DNA from: Linnemannia hyalina
Taxonomy: Eukaryota; Mortierellomycota; Mortierellomycetes; Mortierellales; Mortierellaceae
Length of the DNA: 64,000 nt
Reading direction: 5' to 3'
Assembly: GCA_019671135.1 (NCBI GenBank)
Contig: JAHRHY010000016.1
Span: 926,501-990,500, forward strand
Position 1 is the first letter of the stretch, and the number at the start of each line of letters is the position of its first letter. The notes under the pieces were generated by a model. The model worked only from the letters and a program-made list of their open reading frames with translations. It had not been told where the DNA came from and ran no database searches. The translations under genes were made by a program, and so were the position numbers. Below are positions 45,701 to 57,474 of this stretch, one piece after another.

Positions 45701-48700
45701 ATGAAACCAACAACGCAAAGCAAAAAGAGGTCGCTCCTCACCCTGGGCGCGGTCGCCGCCCTGGGTGCCCTCTGCCTGAACACAACCCCCGTCGATGCCG
45801 CCGTCATGGCCATCGACTACGGTACCGACTGGTTCAAGGTCGCCCTCGTCAAGCCCGGCATCCCCTTCGACATCGTCCTCAACGCAGAATCCAAGCGCAA
45901 GACCCAGTCGGCTATCAACATCCGCGGTGATAACCGCGCCTTTGGCTCCGAGGCCCTCAGCTTGGTACGGATCCGTGTCTTGTTCAATGATCAGCATCCT
46001 TGTTTTTAAAGTTACCCCCCCCCCCCGAGAATTACACACGCAGGTCCGGATTTTCTTACGCTCCGTTGCATTGTTTTTATCGTTTCATGTAGGCCACTCG
46101 CTTTCCCCAAGACTCATACATTGGACTGAAGAGAATTTTGGGTCACGATTATGAGGACGACCACTGCGTCGAATTCCGCAACACCTTCACCAACAACATG
46201 ATCCGGGATCCCGTCAGAGGCACAGCAACTTTCGAGACCACCTCAGGAAATCAGTTCACCGTCGAGGAATTGGTCGCCATGCAGTTTGCGCTCGCCAAGC
46301 AGCAGGCTGAGGACACTGCCGGCGAGACCGTCAAGGATGTTGTCATCACTGTGAGTTGTCGCGCTCGTTGCAATTTTGGTTGGTAGGAAATGCTGGCTTG
46401 TTTGAGTTAAGACGTAGAGAAACTGACCCAGCATGCCTTTAATTTCACTGAACGTTTTTTTTTTTTTGTAGATCCCTCCCTACTTCAACCAGTACGAGCG
46501 CCAGGCTGTTCTAGATGCCGCAGATCTGGCCGGTCTCCATGTCCTGTCTCTCATCAACGATGAATCTGCCGGTAAGTGAAACGGATACGCCCAATGCGAA
46601 GAGGAAAAAAAATGAGAGCAATTAGGACCATGGTTGCATCCAATCATCTTTCGATTTCTAACGCCGATCCACTCTGCATGCTCCACGTCTTACTTTTGCC
46701 CGCAAATAGTTGCTCTGAACTATGCCATGACCAGATCGTTCCCTCAGGAGCAATGTCATATCTTCTTCGACATGGGTGCAGGAAGCACTGCTGTCAGCTT
46801 AGCCTGTTTCCAGGACGTCAGTGTCAAGGATGTCGGCAAGTTCTTCAAGACTGTTCAGCAGGTCGAGATCAAGGCTGTTGGCTACGACCGCACCTTGGGA
46901 GGACACGAATTCGACGTTCGCCTCCAAAAGTTCCTTGCCGCTAAATTCCAGGAGGCCAAAGGTTCTAAGATCAGCGGCCCCGTCATCGAGAATGAGCGCG
47001 CCATGGCCAAGCTCCTCAAGGAGGCCAACCGTGTCAAGCAGATCCTCAGTGCCAACACCGAGACGATGGCTTCCGTAAGTGCATTGAGATGCTCTAATAT
47101 TGAGTATAATAGCGCTGTCTATGTCACTTAACTAATTAATATGTATTATTTAACAACGTCGATTTAGGTCGAGAACTTGATGGATGATATTGATTTCAAG
47201 ATCAAGGTAACACGCGCAGAGTTGGAGGACTTGGCCAAGGATCTTCTTGACCGTGTTCGTGGACCCATCGATGCTGCCTTGACCGAGGCTAACATGAAGT
47301 TGGACGACGTCCAGTCGTTGGTGTTGGTTGGAGGTGCTGTCCGTGTCCCCTCCATCCAGGCCAACTTGGCTGCCATTGTCGGAGAGGACAAGATTGCCAA
47401 GAACGTCAACGGCGATGAGGCTGCTGTCATGGGCGCTGTCTTCCGTGCTGCCAGTCTGAGCAGGCAGTTCAAGGTCAAGGAGGTCCGCCTGAAGGATGTC
47501 TCTCCCTTCCCCATTGAGGTCAAGTACACTGGTGAGGCCAAGGATGCCTCTACTCCTGGAAAGCCCTTCTTGACCCCCATCTTCAACGAGCGTTCTACCC
47601 TCGGAACCCGCAAGATCATGAGCTTCAAGCGTGTCACCGATTTCGGATTCGATCTTCAGTACGGCCAGGTCTCTGCCCCCCACGGTGCCGAGCTCTCAGG
47701 CCAGGAGATTGCCCACGTGTCGTTGACGGGATTGAGCGAGGCGATCAACAAGTTCAAGGACATCAGCGTCGCCACCCCCAAGGTCAAGGTCACCATTGAG
47801 CTCTCCGAGTCTGGTATTTTGAGCGTTCAGGAAGCCATTGCGACCATTGAGACCGACAGCTCCAAGAAGGCTTCTTTGGCCGAAAAGGTGAAGTCCTTCT
47901 TCGGAGGCAGCGAGAAGAACGACGATGTCAAGGAGGCAGAGGCCAAGGAGACTGACGAAGAGCAGGATGCATCCGAACCCGCCAAGGAGCAGGAGAAGGC
48001 TGCTGAGGAGGCGAAGGAGAACAAGACTACCGAGGCCACTGCCAACAACACCGATACCGCCGCCAAGAACGAGACCGTCCCTACCACCCAGACCGAGAAG
48101 ATTATTTTGAAGATCCAGACCGACTTTAAGGGTATTGTTCCTTTGAACGCAGCCAACAAGAAGGATTCCTTGACCAAGATTCAGAGACTGGATGCTTTGG
48201 ATGCCGCCAGGCGCGCCCAGGAGGAGGCCAGGAACTCGCTCGAATCGTTCCTTTATCGTGGCCGTGAGTTGTTGGACAAGGACGAGATCATTGAGGTCTC
48301 AACCGAGGAGGAGCGCGAGAAGCTGTCCAAGAGCTTGGCGCTCGCCTCGGAGTGGTTGGAGGACAACGAAGATGCCGAGACACCCGAGTTCCAGACCCGT
48401 TTGAAGGATCTTCGCAAGATTGAGCGCCCCATGTCGATCCGTGCCGCCGAGCGTGTTTCCCGTCCCAAGGCTTTTACCTCTCTCCGTTCATCCGTGACGA
48501 TGGCCCGCTCTGTAGGCGAGCAGTTGTTGACTGGCGAAGGCGCTTTCCATGACCCAGCTGATGTCCAAAAGTTGTACGATGCCTGCGACGAAGTTTTGGC
48601 TTGGATCGATGAGAAGGAGGCTGCCCAGGCTGAGCTCCCTCTGTGGAAGGATGGTGTGGTGTCGACACGCGAGATTCAGTTGCGCGGAAACCCTGTTGAG

Positions 48701-48967
48701 CGGGAGATGCACCGGCTGATGAGCAAGAAGAAGCCCAAGGTCGTCAAGAAGAAGGAGGCCAACTCGACCGAGACCAAGGAGGATGGCGAGGAGAACGGTG
48801 CCCCCAAGGGTGACAGCGAGACGACAGAGGAGCAGCAGCAGGAGCAAGCACAGGGGAAGCCAGCAGAAGGTGCCAGTGAGGAGTCTACGACGGATGAGAA
48901 ACAGCAGAAGGAGGAGAAGGCTGAGGAGGAGGCCGAGCCTGTCAAGCACAAGAAGGACGAGCTTTAG
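45701..48967 (+). CDS. LHS1: ER-lumenal Hsp70-like chaperone, Lhs1/HYOU1 (GRP170) type
   Basis: Five exons (45701-45964, 46093-46350, 46472-46571, 46710-47074, 47168-48967) encode 928 residues. A signal peptide is clear: basic [10 protein letters not shown], hydrophobic [15 protein letters not shown], cleavage near VDAA. The Hsp70 ATPase domain follows directly with [12 protein letters not shown], the central loop [11 protein letters not shown] and [14 protein letters not shown]. After the substrate domain comes an acidic loop rich in Glu, Lys and Asp, then a long helical lid, as in GRP170. The protein ends KHKKDEL, a retrieval signal, so it stays in the ER lumen. Relatives are nucleotide-exchange factors for BiP and hold unfolded clients during import and ER stress. 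The animal protein ends NDEL and the yeast one HDEL. Confidence 0.95.
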
Positions 48968-49447
48968 ATGTTGCATATTTTTTTTCACCACTTTGCGTCG
49001 ACCTACCTCCTCTATTACCAATGCATAAACTACGACAGCATTCCATGCGTTCATAGCGACGTTGCTTTTTGATCCTTCGATGTCGGCTCTTTCAATCCTT
49101 GCTTCATTAGAATTCGACGTCGTGTTGTCGATGCTTTGTTCACTGCCATTGCAGTGGAGGGATTTCGTTTTTAACGGGTATTTGTGCATAATATTTATTT
49201 TTGTCGCTTTACAAATCAGATTTTGGGTATCTTCGTACTAACTCGCAGTATTTCCATGTAAAGTGAGCGAGCAGAGGCCCAAAAAAAAGTCGCTCGGTAC
49301 TTTGCTCGCAGCTCAGGACTCAGCCTGAGTATCGACACCGTGAAACGTATTAAAATCTCGTTATTAGTTTGTAATCATCTTACCCTAGTTCACCTCAACG
49401 TAATAGCAGCAGGCGCGAGCATACAACCTCCAATCAACTCTATCATA
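48968..49447. other. Spacer downstream of LHS1
   Basis: AT-rich convergent spacer between LHS1 (+) and an unknown gene (-). No coding signal. Confidence 0.5.
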
Positions 49448-50064
49448 CTAATAAGGGGACTGCTTAAGGGTGAGCCACGACGAAGTGGGTGTGCACAGTG
49501 ATGAGGCCGATGTACTTGAGGGTGTTGGTGACGCTTCAATGACAGGACCAATAGGTGTTGATGATGATTCCTGAGTTGTTGCCATTGAGAAAGAGTGTGG
49601 TGATCCTGGAGGCGTTGTTGACACTGGAACTGTGGTCTCTTCTCGAAGTTGCATGAGGCTCTTGTTTAGTTGATGCTCCCCTGTAGCGTTCTCCAGCCTC
49701 GAGACGCGTCTTGCCGCTTTTGAAATGTTCTCATCCTAAAAAAAGATTCGTTGTTATTAGCGTAATAATAATGAACGGCATAAATTCATGAACGCAGTGA
49801 AAAACACACCCGAATATTCTCAAGCTGGAGTTCGTTCCAGTACTTTTGAAAAACAGTTTTGTCGCTACTCCATCGCATTTTCATTTCTTGGCCACGCTGG
49901 ACAACGCAGGGATCCTGGGATTTAAGTGCTTCGTTGAATAAGGCGACGTATGTTGATTTTAGATTCTTCCAGTCGTGTCCTCCGCGAAACACCTCAAAAA
50001 AAGCTATCGGTCCCAGGTCCTCAGGACTCCCTTGAAAGAAGTCGGCGAGCGCAATGTGCGGCAT
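49448..50064 (-). CDS. Unknown 180-residue protein
   Basis: Two exons on the minus strand, 50064-49810 and 49735-49448, join in phase 0 (donor GTGTGT, acceptor TTTTAG). The first half is a compact, mixed-charge segment with many aromatic residues (FFQGSPEDLGPIAFFEVFRG, HDWKNLKSTYVALF, MRWSSDKTVFQKYWNELQLE) that could be a small helical DNA- or protein-binding domain. The second starts with a basic helix (KAARRVSRLEN) and ends in a Ser/Thr/Pro-rich tail. I do not recognise the family. Two 78-bp direct repeats lie just upstream. A lineage-specific gene or a fragment of a mobile element gene are both possible. Confidence 0.5.
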
Positions 50065-50192
50065 TACTTGTTATTTAATGGAGAGAATGCCAAGTTGAAT
50101 TGAATGAAATTATGACATTCATCGTTAGAAAATCCATGAACTAAATGTGAGGTCCCCAAAACGTGAGATGTACATAACCAGGAACGAGAGTA

Positions 50193-50270
50193 ACAATCCT
50201 GGTCTCCAATCGCAGCTTTACCCCTGGCCATCAGGACCAAGAGGGACCAGGCTGACCGCCATTGTTTGAA
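50193..50270 (+). repeat. Direct repeat, copy A (about 78 bp)
   Basis: Core AGCTTTACCCCTGGCCATCA, followed by GGACCA elements and ending in CCATTGTTTGAA. Copy B starts 111 bp further on. Confidence 0.9.
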
Positions 50271-50303
50271 GACCTCCCGCCTGATTATTAGCACGCTCAC
50301 AGA

Positions 50304-50382
50304 CAATCTTGGTCTCCAACCGCAGCTTTACCCCTGGCCATCAGGACCAGGAGGGACCAAGCTGACCGCAGCCATTGTTTGA
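50304..50382 (+). repeat. Direct repeat, copy B (about 79 bp)
   Basis: Near-identical to copy A with a few substitutions and a 3-bp insertion (GCAGCC for GCC). Confidence 0.9.
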
Positions 50383-50435
50383 ATGTGGTGTGCACATCAC
50401 TGCTTCCCAGAAAATCAAATAATCTACCCTATTAT

Positions 50436-50443
50436 CCAATTGG
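50436..50443 (+). promoter_or_regulatory. CCAATTGG box upstream of ADE4
   Basis: A palindromic CCAAT element followed at once by ATTAAAAGG, about 470 bp before the ADE4 start. Role inferred from position only. Confidence 0.35.
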
Positions 50444-50911
50444 ATTAAAAGGCGAGAGGGATGTAAGAAAAAGGAGAGAGGGATGAAAAGGAGTAGGCGG
50501 GTCTCCTTTTTCTTTTTGCTGGCCTCTTTATTTTTTTAGACGAACAGAAGCGGAAGGAAAAGAAAAACAGTGCGTTTTGTGTACGTGTGAGTGTGTGTAC
50601 GTGAAGTAAACAACGGCGCTATCGGCCCAAATAAGAAAGTCTCTCTGTGCGGGGTAGCGAGGATCCAACCAACCAACCAACGAGAGCCGCAACTCTCTGC
50701 AGCTAAAAAGAAAAAAAAAATCTTTTATTCTTTCTCTTTCTCACAACTCCAAACTCAACAACACCAACACTCATCATCCCCTGTCCTAGTGCCTGGTTCA
50801 ACCCGTGGCTCACTCTTCTCCTCCCTCTCGTCCTCCACTTTACTCCTCCCGTCCCCAGTTGTCGCCCTAGTCCCCTCCCTCCCCGACGTACAATATATAA
50901 TATATAACAAC

Positions 50912-51400
50912 ATGTGCGGAATCACTGCTCTCCTCTTGGCCGATCACAACCTGATGGCCAGCCCTGAGCTCCATGAGGGTCTCGGAATGTTGCAACATCG
51001 TGGCCAGGCAAGTTCACTTGGACAATACTGCCCTTGTTTTTTTTCAAATAACAGTCTGCAGTTTTTTTTTTACAAAGTATCTAACCATTGAAGAATGCTC
51101 TGTATGATACATAGGATGCTGCCGGTATTGTTACCTGCGGAAACAAGGGCCGTCTGTACCAGATCAAGGGCAACGGCATGGTCCGTGATGTTTTTGATCA
51201 GCCCAAGCTGGAGCAGCTTATCGGAAGCATGGGTGTCGGTCATGGTATGTTTTTTCTGTCTCTTATCTCCTTTCGGCTGCTTATTCTTGCATTGAGCATG
51301 ACAGGGACATACACACACCCACAACCGCACAGATCGTACCGTACACGCCGACACCAACGACACCAACGACACCAACGACACCAACGACACCAACGACACT

Positions 51401-51440
<40 letters not shown>

Positions 51441-53738
51441 ACAACAACGACAACAGCAATATCAACAACAAACACAACCCCCCCAACTTCAGTTTTTGTG
51501 TGAGAGTGTATCTCGACTGCAATGAGTCGTCAATTAGACATTTTCTTTGATTGAAACAGCCTCTTTTTTCAGCCTCAGCTCTTCTCTTTCAACAAACGAA
51601 CGAATGAACGGCACCAGAGAAATCTATCTTGTCGGGGTCTATCTGCGCAGGGCACGACAACTTTTATTACTATGAATCGAACGATTGACTGACCTAGCCA
51701 ACTGTCCTACTTTTGTTTTTGTTTTGTCTTTCTTTCAATAGTTCGTTACCCTACTGCCGGATCCTCCTCGACCTCGGAGGCCCAGCCCTTTTACGTCAAC
51801 AGCCCTTACGGCATCGTTTTTGCCCATGTAAGTGCCCTGGCTCCTTACTTGCTTCTGCATCTGTAGATTATTGTTTGCTCAACAAGCCAACTTAAGTTGT
51901 AATTGTTTATTCTAACCCTTTTATGTCAATATGGATCTGGACCTTAACAGAACGGAAACTTGGTCAACGCTGACGACCTCCGCGCTTTCATGGATCAAGA
52001 TGCCCATCGCCACATCAACACCGACTCGGACTCGGAGTTGTTGCTCAACATCTTTGCTGATAACTTGCAGAAGACTGGCAAGGTCCGTATTAATGAGGAG
52101 GATATCTTTACTGCGATCAAGGGCATCTACGACGTCTGTCATGGAGGATATGCCTGCGTTGCCATGATTGCTGGTAAGTCAGCTTCTGCCAGTGTTGTCG
52201 GGGAACATAATGCGAATATGGACTCGTATATGTTTTGTCTTTTTCGGAGTTGCGTTTGTTGTGCTTGCTTCTTTTGTGGTTTTTTTTTGCGGGGGAGTGA
52301 GGCGGGGGGAGAGAAGACAGCTAAGGATGGATGAGGGTCGATTGTGACATGCTTCAGTTTAGAGTCAGGTCTGTAATAACACACACTCTCTCTCACCATT
52401 CTCATAGGATTCGGTATCATTGGTTTCCGTGATCCTCACGGCATTCGCCCCATCGGTTTCGCCAAGCGTCAGTCGCCCAAAGGAACCGACTACATGTTCG
52501 CCTCAGAGAGTGTTGTCTGCGACGGATGCAGCTTCTCGGACTTTGAGGACCTCAAGCCCGGTGAGGCCGTCATTGTGAACAAGAACTCGACTGTCACCAG
52601 GCGCCAACTGGTCCCCAATGCCTCGTTCTCGCCCTGCATCTTTGAGTACGTCTACTTTTCCCGCCCAGATTCAATCATTGACGGAATTTCGGTTTACAAG
52701 TGCCGTCTCGCTATGGGCGAGGCCTTGGCTGACCAGGTCTTGGAGAAGATGGGCCCCGACCACGATATTGATGTCATTATTCCCGTAAGTATAGTGACTC
52801 TCTTTTGCAGAAAGTGATCGATCGTGAGTAATTTGGTTGTCGTTAGATGATTTGGTTTCTAACCTCTTTTCTGGCGACTTTACATTGGTGATACCTAGGT
52901 TCCTGACACGAGTCGTGTAGCCGCTTTGCAGACTGCCTACAAGCTGGATATCACCTACCGTGAGGGCTTCATCAAGAACCGTTACATTGGACGCACCTTC
53001 ATCATGCCCGGTCAGGCCATGCGCAAGAAGACTGTTCGCCGCAAGTTCAACGCCATGTCGCTTGAGTTCGCTGGCAAGAACGTTTTGATCGTCGATGGTA
53101 CGTTCGGGATGCACTTTTTTTTTTTGGATGCCTCGGCAGTGTATACTTTCTTTGTTCAAAGGCGGATGTACTTGTGAATTGACTGACTTACGTTTATGCG
53201 TGTTTTCAATGTAGATTCCATTGTTCGTGGTACGACTTCGAAGGAGATTGTGCAAATGGCTCGTGATGCTGGCGCCAAGAAGGTCTACCTTGCGTCTTGC
53301 GCCCCTGCTATCCGATACCCCAATGTCTACGGCATTGACATGCCTTCTCCTCACGAGCTTGTCGCGTACAACAAGAGCGAGGACGACATTGCCATTGCCC
53401 TCGGTGCCGATAAGGTCATCTTCCAGGTAATTATCCTTGATTTCAGTTACAAAAAATATAGCTGTATTTTGTATATATTGAACGAGTTGCTTACATTGTT
53501 TTTTTGTTACATTAATTAGAACCTCGAGGGGTTGATCGCATCGTGTGAAAAGTTCAACCCCAGCATTACCAAGTGGGATGCCTCAGTCTTTGACGGCAAA
53601 TACGTCTCCGGCAAGGTCGATGAGGCCTATTTGGCCCATTTGGAGAGCTTGAGAGCTGATGGAAAGAAGGGCAAGTTTGAGGACCTCCAGAGTCCTGAGA
53701 CCTTGGGACTTGTCAACTTCAACTTGCAACTGAAGTAA
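50912..53738 (+). CDS. ADE4: Amidophosphoribosyltransferase
   Basis: First committed enzyme of de novo purine synthesis: PRPP plus glutamine gives phosphoribosylamine. Eight exons (50912-51007, 51115-51244, 51742-51827, 51951-52173, 52408-52784, 52899-53097, 53215-53426, 53520-53738) encode 513 residues, normal for the family. Cys2 of MCGITALLL is the glutaminase nucleophile (the initiator Met is removed). [18 protein letters not shown] and NGNLVN form the glutamine site. The PRPP loop is [13 protein letters not shown] (about 366-378). Exon 1 ends CAG|GCAAGT, a GC-AG intron; no GT donor there keeps the conserved HRGQ-DAAG junction. Intron 2 holds a 9-bp minisatellite. No propeptide is present, as in yeast. 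Confidence 0.96.
51350..51455 (+). repeat. 9-bp minisatellite in ADE4 intron 2
   Basis: About five GACACCAAC-type units, then GGCAACAAC units, then GACAACAAC units, roughly 12 copies in total. The unit variants are clustered, as in stepwise expansion. Confidence 0.9.
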
Positions 53739-54093
53739 GGCCCTCTGTTTGCATCCTTCTTTTTGACGCCCTTATCTATTTTGTAATTATTTTTTCCCAA
53801 CCCCGGATATTATTCACACTCTTCCGACCACTGCCAATACACGCCTCCATGCTGCGATGGAATAGGAACGTTTCACCCTGTCTGTTTGCAGCACGCACCA
53901 CCAATTCCCCATTGTCATTCTTTTCATCATCCTCTTCAGCATTTTCCCATCCTCATAACCTCATAGAACAAAAAACAACGACTGTATAATATCCAATTGC
54001 GTTTGATGTTGTGTTGTGTTGTGTTGTGGTTTTGTATTTTACAAGTGGGGGGTTTGCGTTTGAGCAGAGTTGAGCCATGTTAGGTTTGCGGTG
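53739..54093. other. Convergent spacer, ADE4 / CWF18
   Basis: 3' untranslated sequence of both genes, with a TGTTG repeat near 54005-54028. No gene. Confidence 0.55.
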
Positions 54094-55184
54094 CTATGCC
54101 ATGCTGAGATCCTGAGGCCTCTCCTTCCTGATGAGTTCGATGACAGCCGCCCTAGTCTTCTTCTCCAGCTTGAGCAACTTTGGCTCAATATCCCGCTTCA
54201 GATCCCAGTTGGGTTTCTTGGGTGCCAGTGTAAAAATATCCTATGAAAACACAAGTAAATGTCGAACAGGGGGGGAGGTTGGGAGGTGGTGGTGGTTAGT
54301 AGTGCCCAGATATAACGCTTGCCGCTTGCCCTCATATGTGGCTTGTTTTTGATGCAAGAGTTGGGGGAAAAAATTGGAAGAGGGGGAGTACTTACGACGT
54401 CTTTGGCGCGTTTCTCGTCTTCTTCTTGGATGACCTTCTCGACGACGCCGTCCATCTTCTTTTCGACGGTGTCGCCAATGTCGGCAACGGTTGTGATCTT
54501 GGAGTCTTGGTCTTTCAGGGATTCGTTGACAGGGGTGTAGTTGCGGAACGACATGCTTTTTGAAGGAGGAAAATTGAAAAAAAGGGGTTGAGAAGGTGGC
54601 CGTGTTGGAGTGTGAGGTTAGCTTTGTTTTTGGTTTGATTGACTGACTGACTGAAGGACTCCCTAGGAGGCGAAAAAGTCCTGAAAAGTTATTGAGTTCT
54701 CGATGTTGATCCCGCTTGAGTGACTCCAGGATATTTTTTTGGCACAAGTCCTCGAGTACCGAATTGCTCCTCTGGTTGCGCCAACTTAGAGATCGGCCGG
54801 TGGGGGGGGGGGGGGTTCATCCACAGCGTCAGAGCTGGTTATTGCCCCCGTCGAAGAACCAGCCCGATAGATCCTAATCAACGATCCGCCTGAACGTACT
54901 GGCTTTCTGTAGAAAAGAGATAGCTGAAAGCGTCTTTTTTTTCTTTTCTTTTTTGGTGATCCTCCCGTATTCAATGCCTTTGTGTGCTTCCAGTTCAGTC
55001 CAATACGCTTCTCCAACGTCCCACGTTAACAGAGGTTGTTTTCCTGGAAAGAGTTCAGTTGAGAGATTTGCGATGCAAAGAGTTTGGTCATGTACCTGAC
55101 ACTGTCGTCGCCTCCTGCTGACTCGAGTTTCCTCTTCTTGAGCTGCTCCAGTCTCTCCTTGCGCTTTTTGCTTGCTTCATCCAT
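54094..55184 (-). CDS. cwf18: Pre-mRNA splicing factor Cwf18 / CCDC12
   Basis: Three exons on the minus strand, 55184-55096, 54555-54396 and 54240-54094, encode 131 residues in frame. Exon 1 gives the basic helix KKRKERLEQLKKRKL, exon 2 the signature SFRNYTPVNESLKD, and exon 3 the conserved end APKKPNWDLKRDIEPKLLKL followed by IELIRKER. These three blocks in this order define the CCDC12/Cwf18 family, a small component of the activated spliceosome (NineTeen-related complex) in the nucleus. An internal ATG at the start of exon 2 could mislead gene prediction into dropping exon 1. The first intron (540 nt) contains a run of 14 G. Confidence 0.9.
54802..54815 (+). repeat. Poly-G run (14 G)
   Basis: Homopolymer in intron 1 of CWF18. 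Confidence 0.9.
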
Positions 55185-55624
55185 GATGTGATGTAAGTTT
55201 GTCTGTCTGGAAATGAAAGAGAGAGTCCATTGTGGGTATGTCGGTGGCTCGAATAAAAGGTAGAATAATTCGTTTAAAAGAAAAACGTTATTGCCAGATA
55301 AAATGATAAAATCATTATTTCCAATGGACGAAATCGTGACATCACCGATATAATATAGTACGCAATTACAGCAGAAAAAAATCAAGAGTAATAAAATCAG
55401 CTCGGCCATTCAATTTTTTGCTCGCTCGCCCGTAACTCTCGCTCACCCTGTGTTCTTAGAAACATATATATCTTTGAGTATTGAAAACATATTGGTATGT
55501 TATGGGTATGATATGGTATGAGTATGGAGAAAAGAATAAGAAAAAATATATGGAAGGAATGGGAAAGAGAGTATGGGGAAGAGAATGAAGTGTGAAAAAG
55601 AGAAAGGCAAGGGTAAAAAAAGAT
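55185..55624. other. AT-rich spacer
   Basis: Lies upstream of CWF18 and downstream of the hAT relic. ATATA and GGTATG strings, no coding signal. The right terminal repeat of the hAT element, if kept, should be here; I could not recognise it. Confidence 0.45.
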
Positions 55625-57412
55625 CTCACATGCGTTCCTCGACTTCTGCATCCACAGGCACACAACGACGAAGGAACAATATGTTCTCAATAGTAACGGG
55701 ATACAATAACGTCCTTTTCTTGATCACCACATTCTCCGCATCCGAGAGAAGTCTTTCCGCCGCAGACGAGGAAGCTTGCATCGAGTGGAACTGCTGGGCT
55801 AGAATCGACAGAACCTTGTATCCTTTAGAATGCTTAGATCACCAGCTGAGCGGATTTTCACGGTATTTCTCCAGTCGATCGGGAAGGGCAACAGTGTACT
55901 CTTTATATCGATGGAGTTCCTCTTGGGCGACTCGGGTGGCTGCACAGGGTCCAGGGTTCCCGTCTTCGGACTCATTAGCAGATGAATCGGGTTCATATGT
56001 TCCACCCTGCCCATTATCATCCGCCAACATCGCCACAACCTGTCGCTCGAGTACGGTCCTACACGATCGCCCAGTTGAACCTGAACCCCTTCCCGCAAAA
56101 CCATGGTCTCAAAAAAGGAATGGTTCTTCCATCCTGCACAGAGATAGATCGCAAGTGCCACAGTGTCTGTAGTCCCGGTCAATGGCCAGTGTGTCCTGAT
56201 ATGGCGAGTAAGACTGTCGTATACTGCATCGCCCTCATCATCAGTCTCCAACTCAGGACGCGCCCTGTTACACCAATTGTACACCCAAGGGGTTTCCTTT
56301 GATAGAGTAGGGTGCACAAAGCTAACCATTTTTGTAAACGCCAAAGCCGGATTCAGCAGCAACAACAAATCCCGCGCAATCAAAAGCTCACGCCCAGTCA
56401 ACAAGGCTCTCCCCAGGCGCACCAAGTGTCGCTGCTCTTCTGCGGTAGGGTTGTTGATTTGAACATCGTCTCGCACTTCGATGATAAGGTGGTAAAGGCG
56501 AATAGCCCTCTCCATCATCAAGTACTGTGAGTTCCATCGAGTAGTAATGTCGTCGAGAAATGAAAAAGGGTGTCTGTAATGGATCCGTCTCCAACTGCTT
56601 GTTCTCAGTGACCTCTCTGAACAGTCCAACCTGCTTCTTCAAGTGCGTCAAGTCCTGGCACTTGGAAATGACAAGATTGGCTTCTTCCACATCTGCCAGA
56701 GCACCGTTCACACACAGCTGGATAGTGTGGGCTGCAAATGGAAACTTGACGAACGAATGTTTCCGACACAGCGCCGTCATTACGGCCTTGATGTTGGCGG
56801 GCGAGTCTGTGGTGCCCATCATGACTTTGTCAAGCAGGCTCCACCTAGTCAAAATGGTCTCTTTGTAATACAATAAGTAATTACATTACATTACCAAATA
56901 CGACCGTAAAGAAGTCAACAAAAAAAACATACGAGGTTGGCAATCTTATCAAGACATTTCTGCAGTCCCTCGGCAGTATGCGAGACGTTCATCGCATCCA
57001 TTCCAATGAGGACTTCGACAGGGACAAAAGCCTTGGTAACCCAGTGGAATGTAACTCCAAGAAAATTGTCACGCCATCGGCTGTTCCAAGTATCAGTCGT
57101 GAAGGATCCTTTGGTGCAATGTTGCAAAGTATCCTCAACATCGTTCGACAAGGCAGCTCGCCATAGTCCCATATTATCGGTAATCGAAGTCCGGCAAGGA
57201 TACTGTACGAATCTTGAGGAACGTGAACAAATCCTTGAAGGCGCTGTGCCCCACAATGGAGAGGGGTAATAGCGATTTGACGACAAGGTTGGCAATATGC
57301 CTGCGGAATTTCAGCACCATGTCCTCAATGGGAAGGAGGGCCAAAGCTCGAACAAGAGCCATCGGAAGGAGTGACTGGATCAGGTGTAAGGGCTTGAGTA
57401 GGGGCAGCGGGA
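55625..57412 (-). mobile_element. hAT-family transposase relic
   Basis: On the minus strand, segments in hAT order: KSLLPLSIVGHSAFKDLF; TTDTWNSRWRDNFLGVTFHW and PVEVLIGMDA; an intron at about 56935-56865; GTTDSPANIKAVMTALCRKH with PFAAHTIQLCVNGAL; TTRWNSQYLMMERAIRLY; and the C-terminal dimerisation domain SSSAAERLLSDAENVVIKKR, ending at a stop at 55625. Frame changes near 57178, 56560 and around 56000-55840, and an in-frame TGA where the family has a Trp (after NPLSW, near 55846), show it is dead. The acidic catalytic surroundings cannot be judged fully by eye. Its 5' part is continuous with the Crinkler header described next. Confidence 0.8.
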
Positions 57413-57474
57413 CTATGTACGATGAACAAGCTCGTGCGCTAGATGCAATTGAGTGCAAAGCAAGTGTGTATTAC

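Larger units (their letters stand above)
50065..50911. other. Spacer with direct repeats and ADE4 promoter
   Basis: Between the unknown gene (-) and ADE4 (+), so probably a divergent promoter. It contains the repeat pair, a CCAATTGG palindrome, a CT/AC-rich leader and TATA-like strings just before the ADE4 ATG. Confidence 0.5.

Noticed and set aside
51339..51455. Regularly spaced repeat in ADE4 intron 2 as a CRISPR-like array
   Set aside because: The unit is 9 bp with no spacers, in a eukaryotic intron; a minisatellite.
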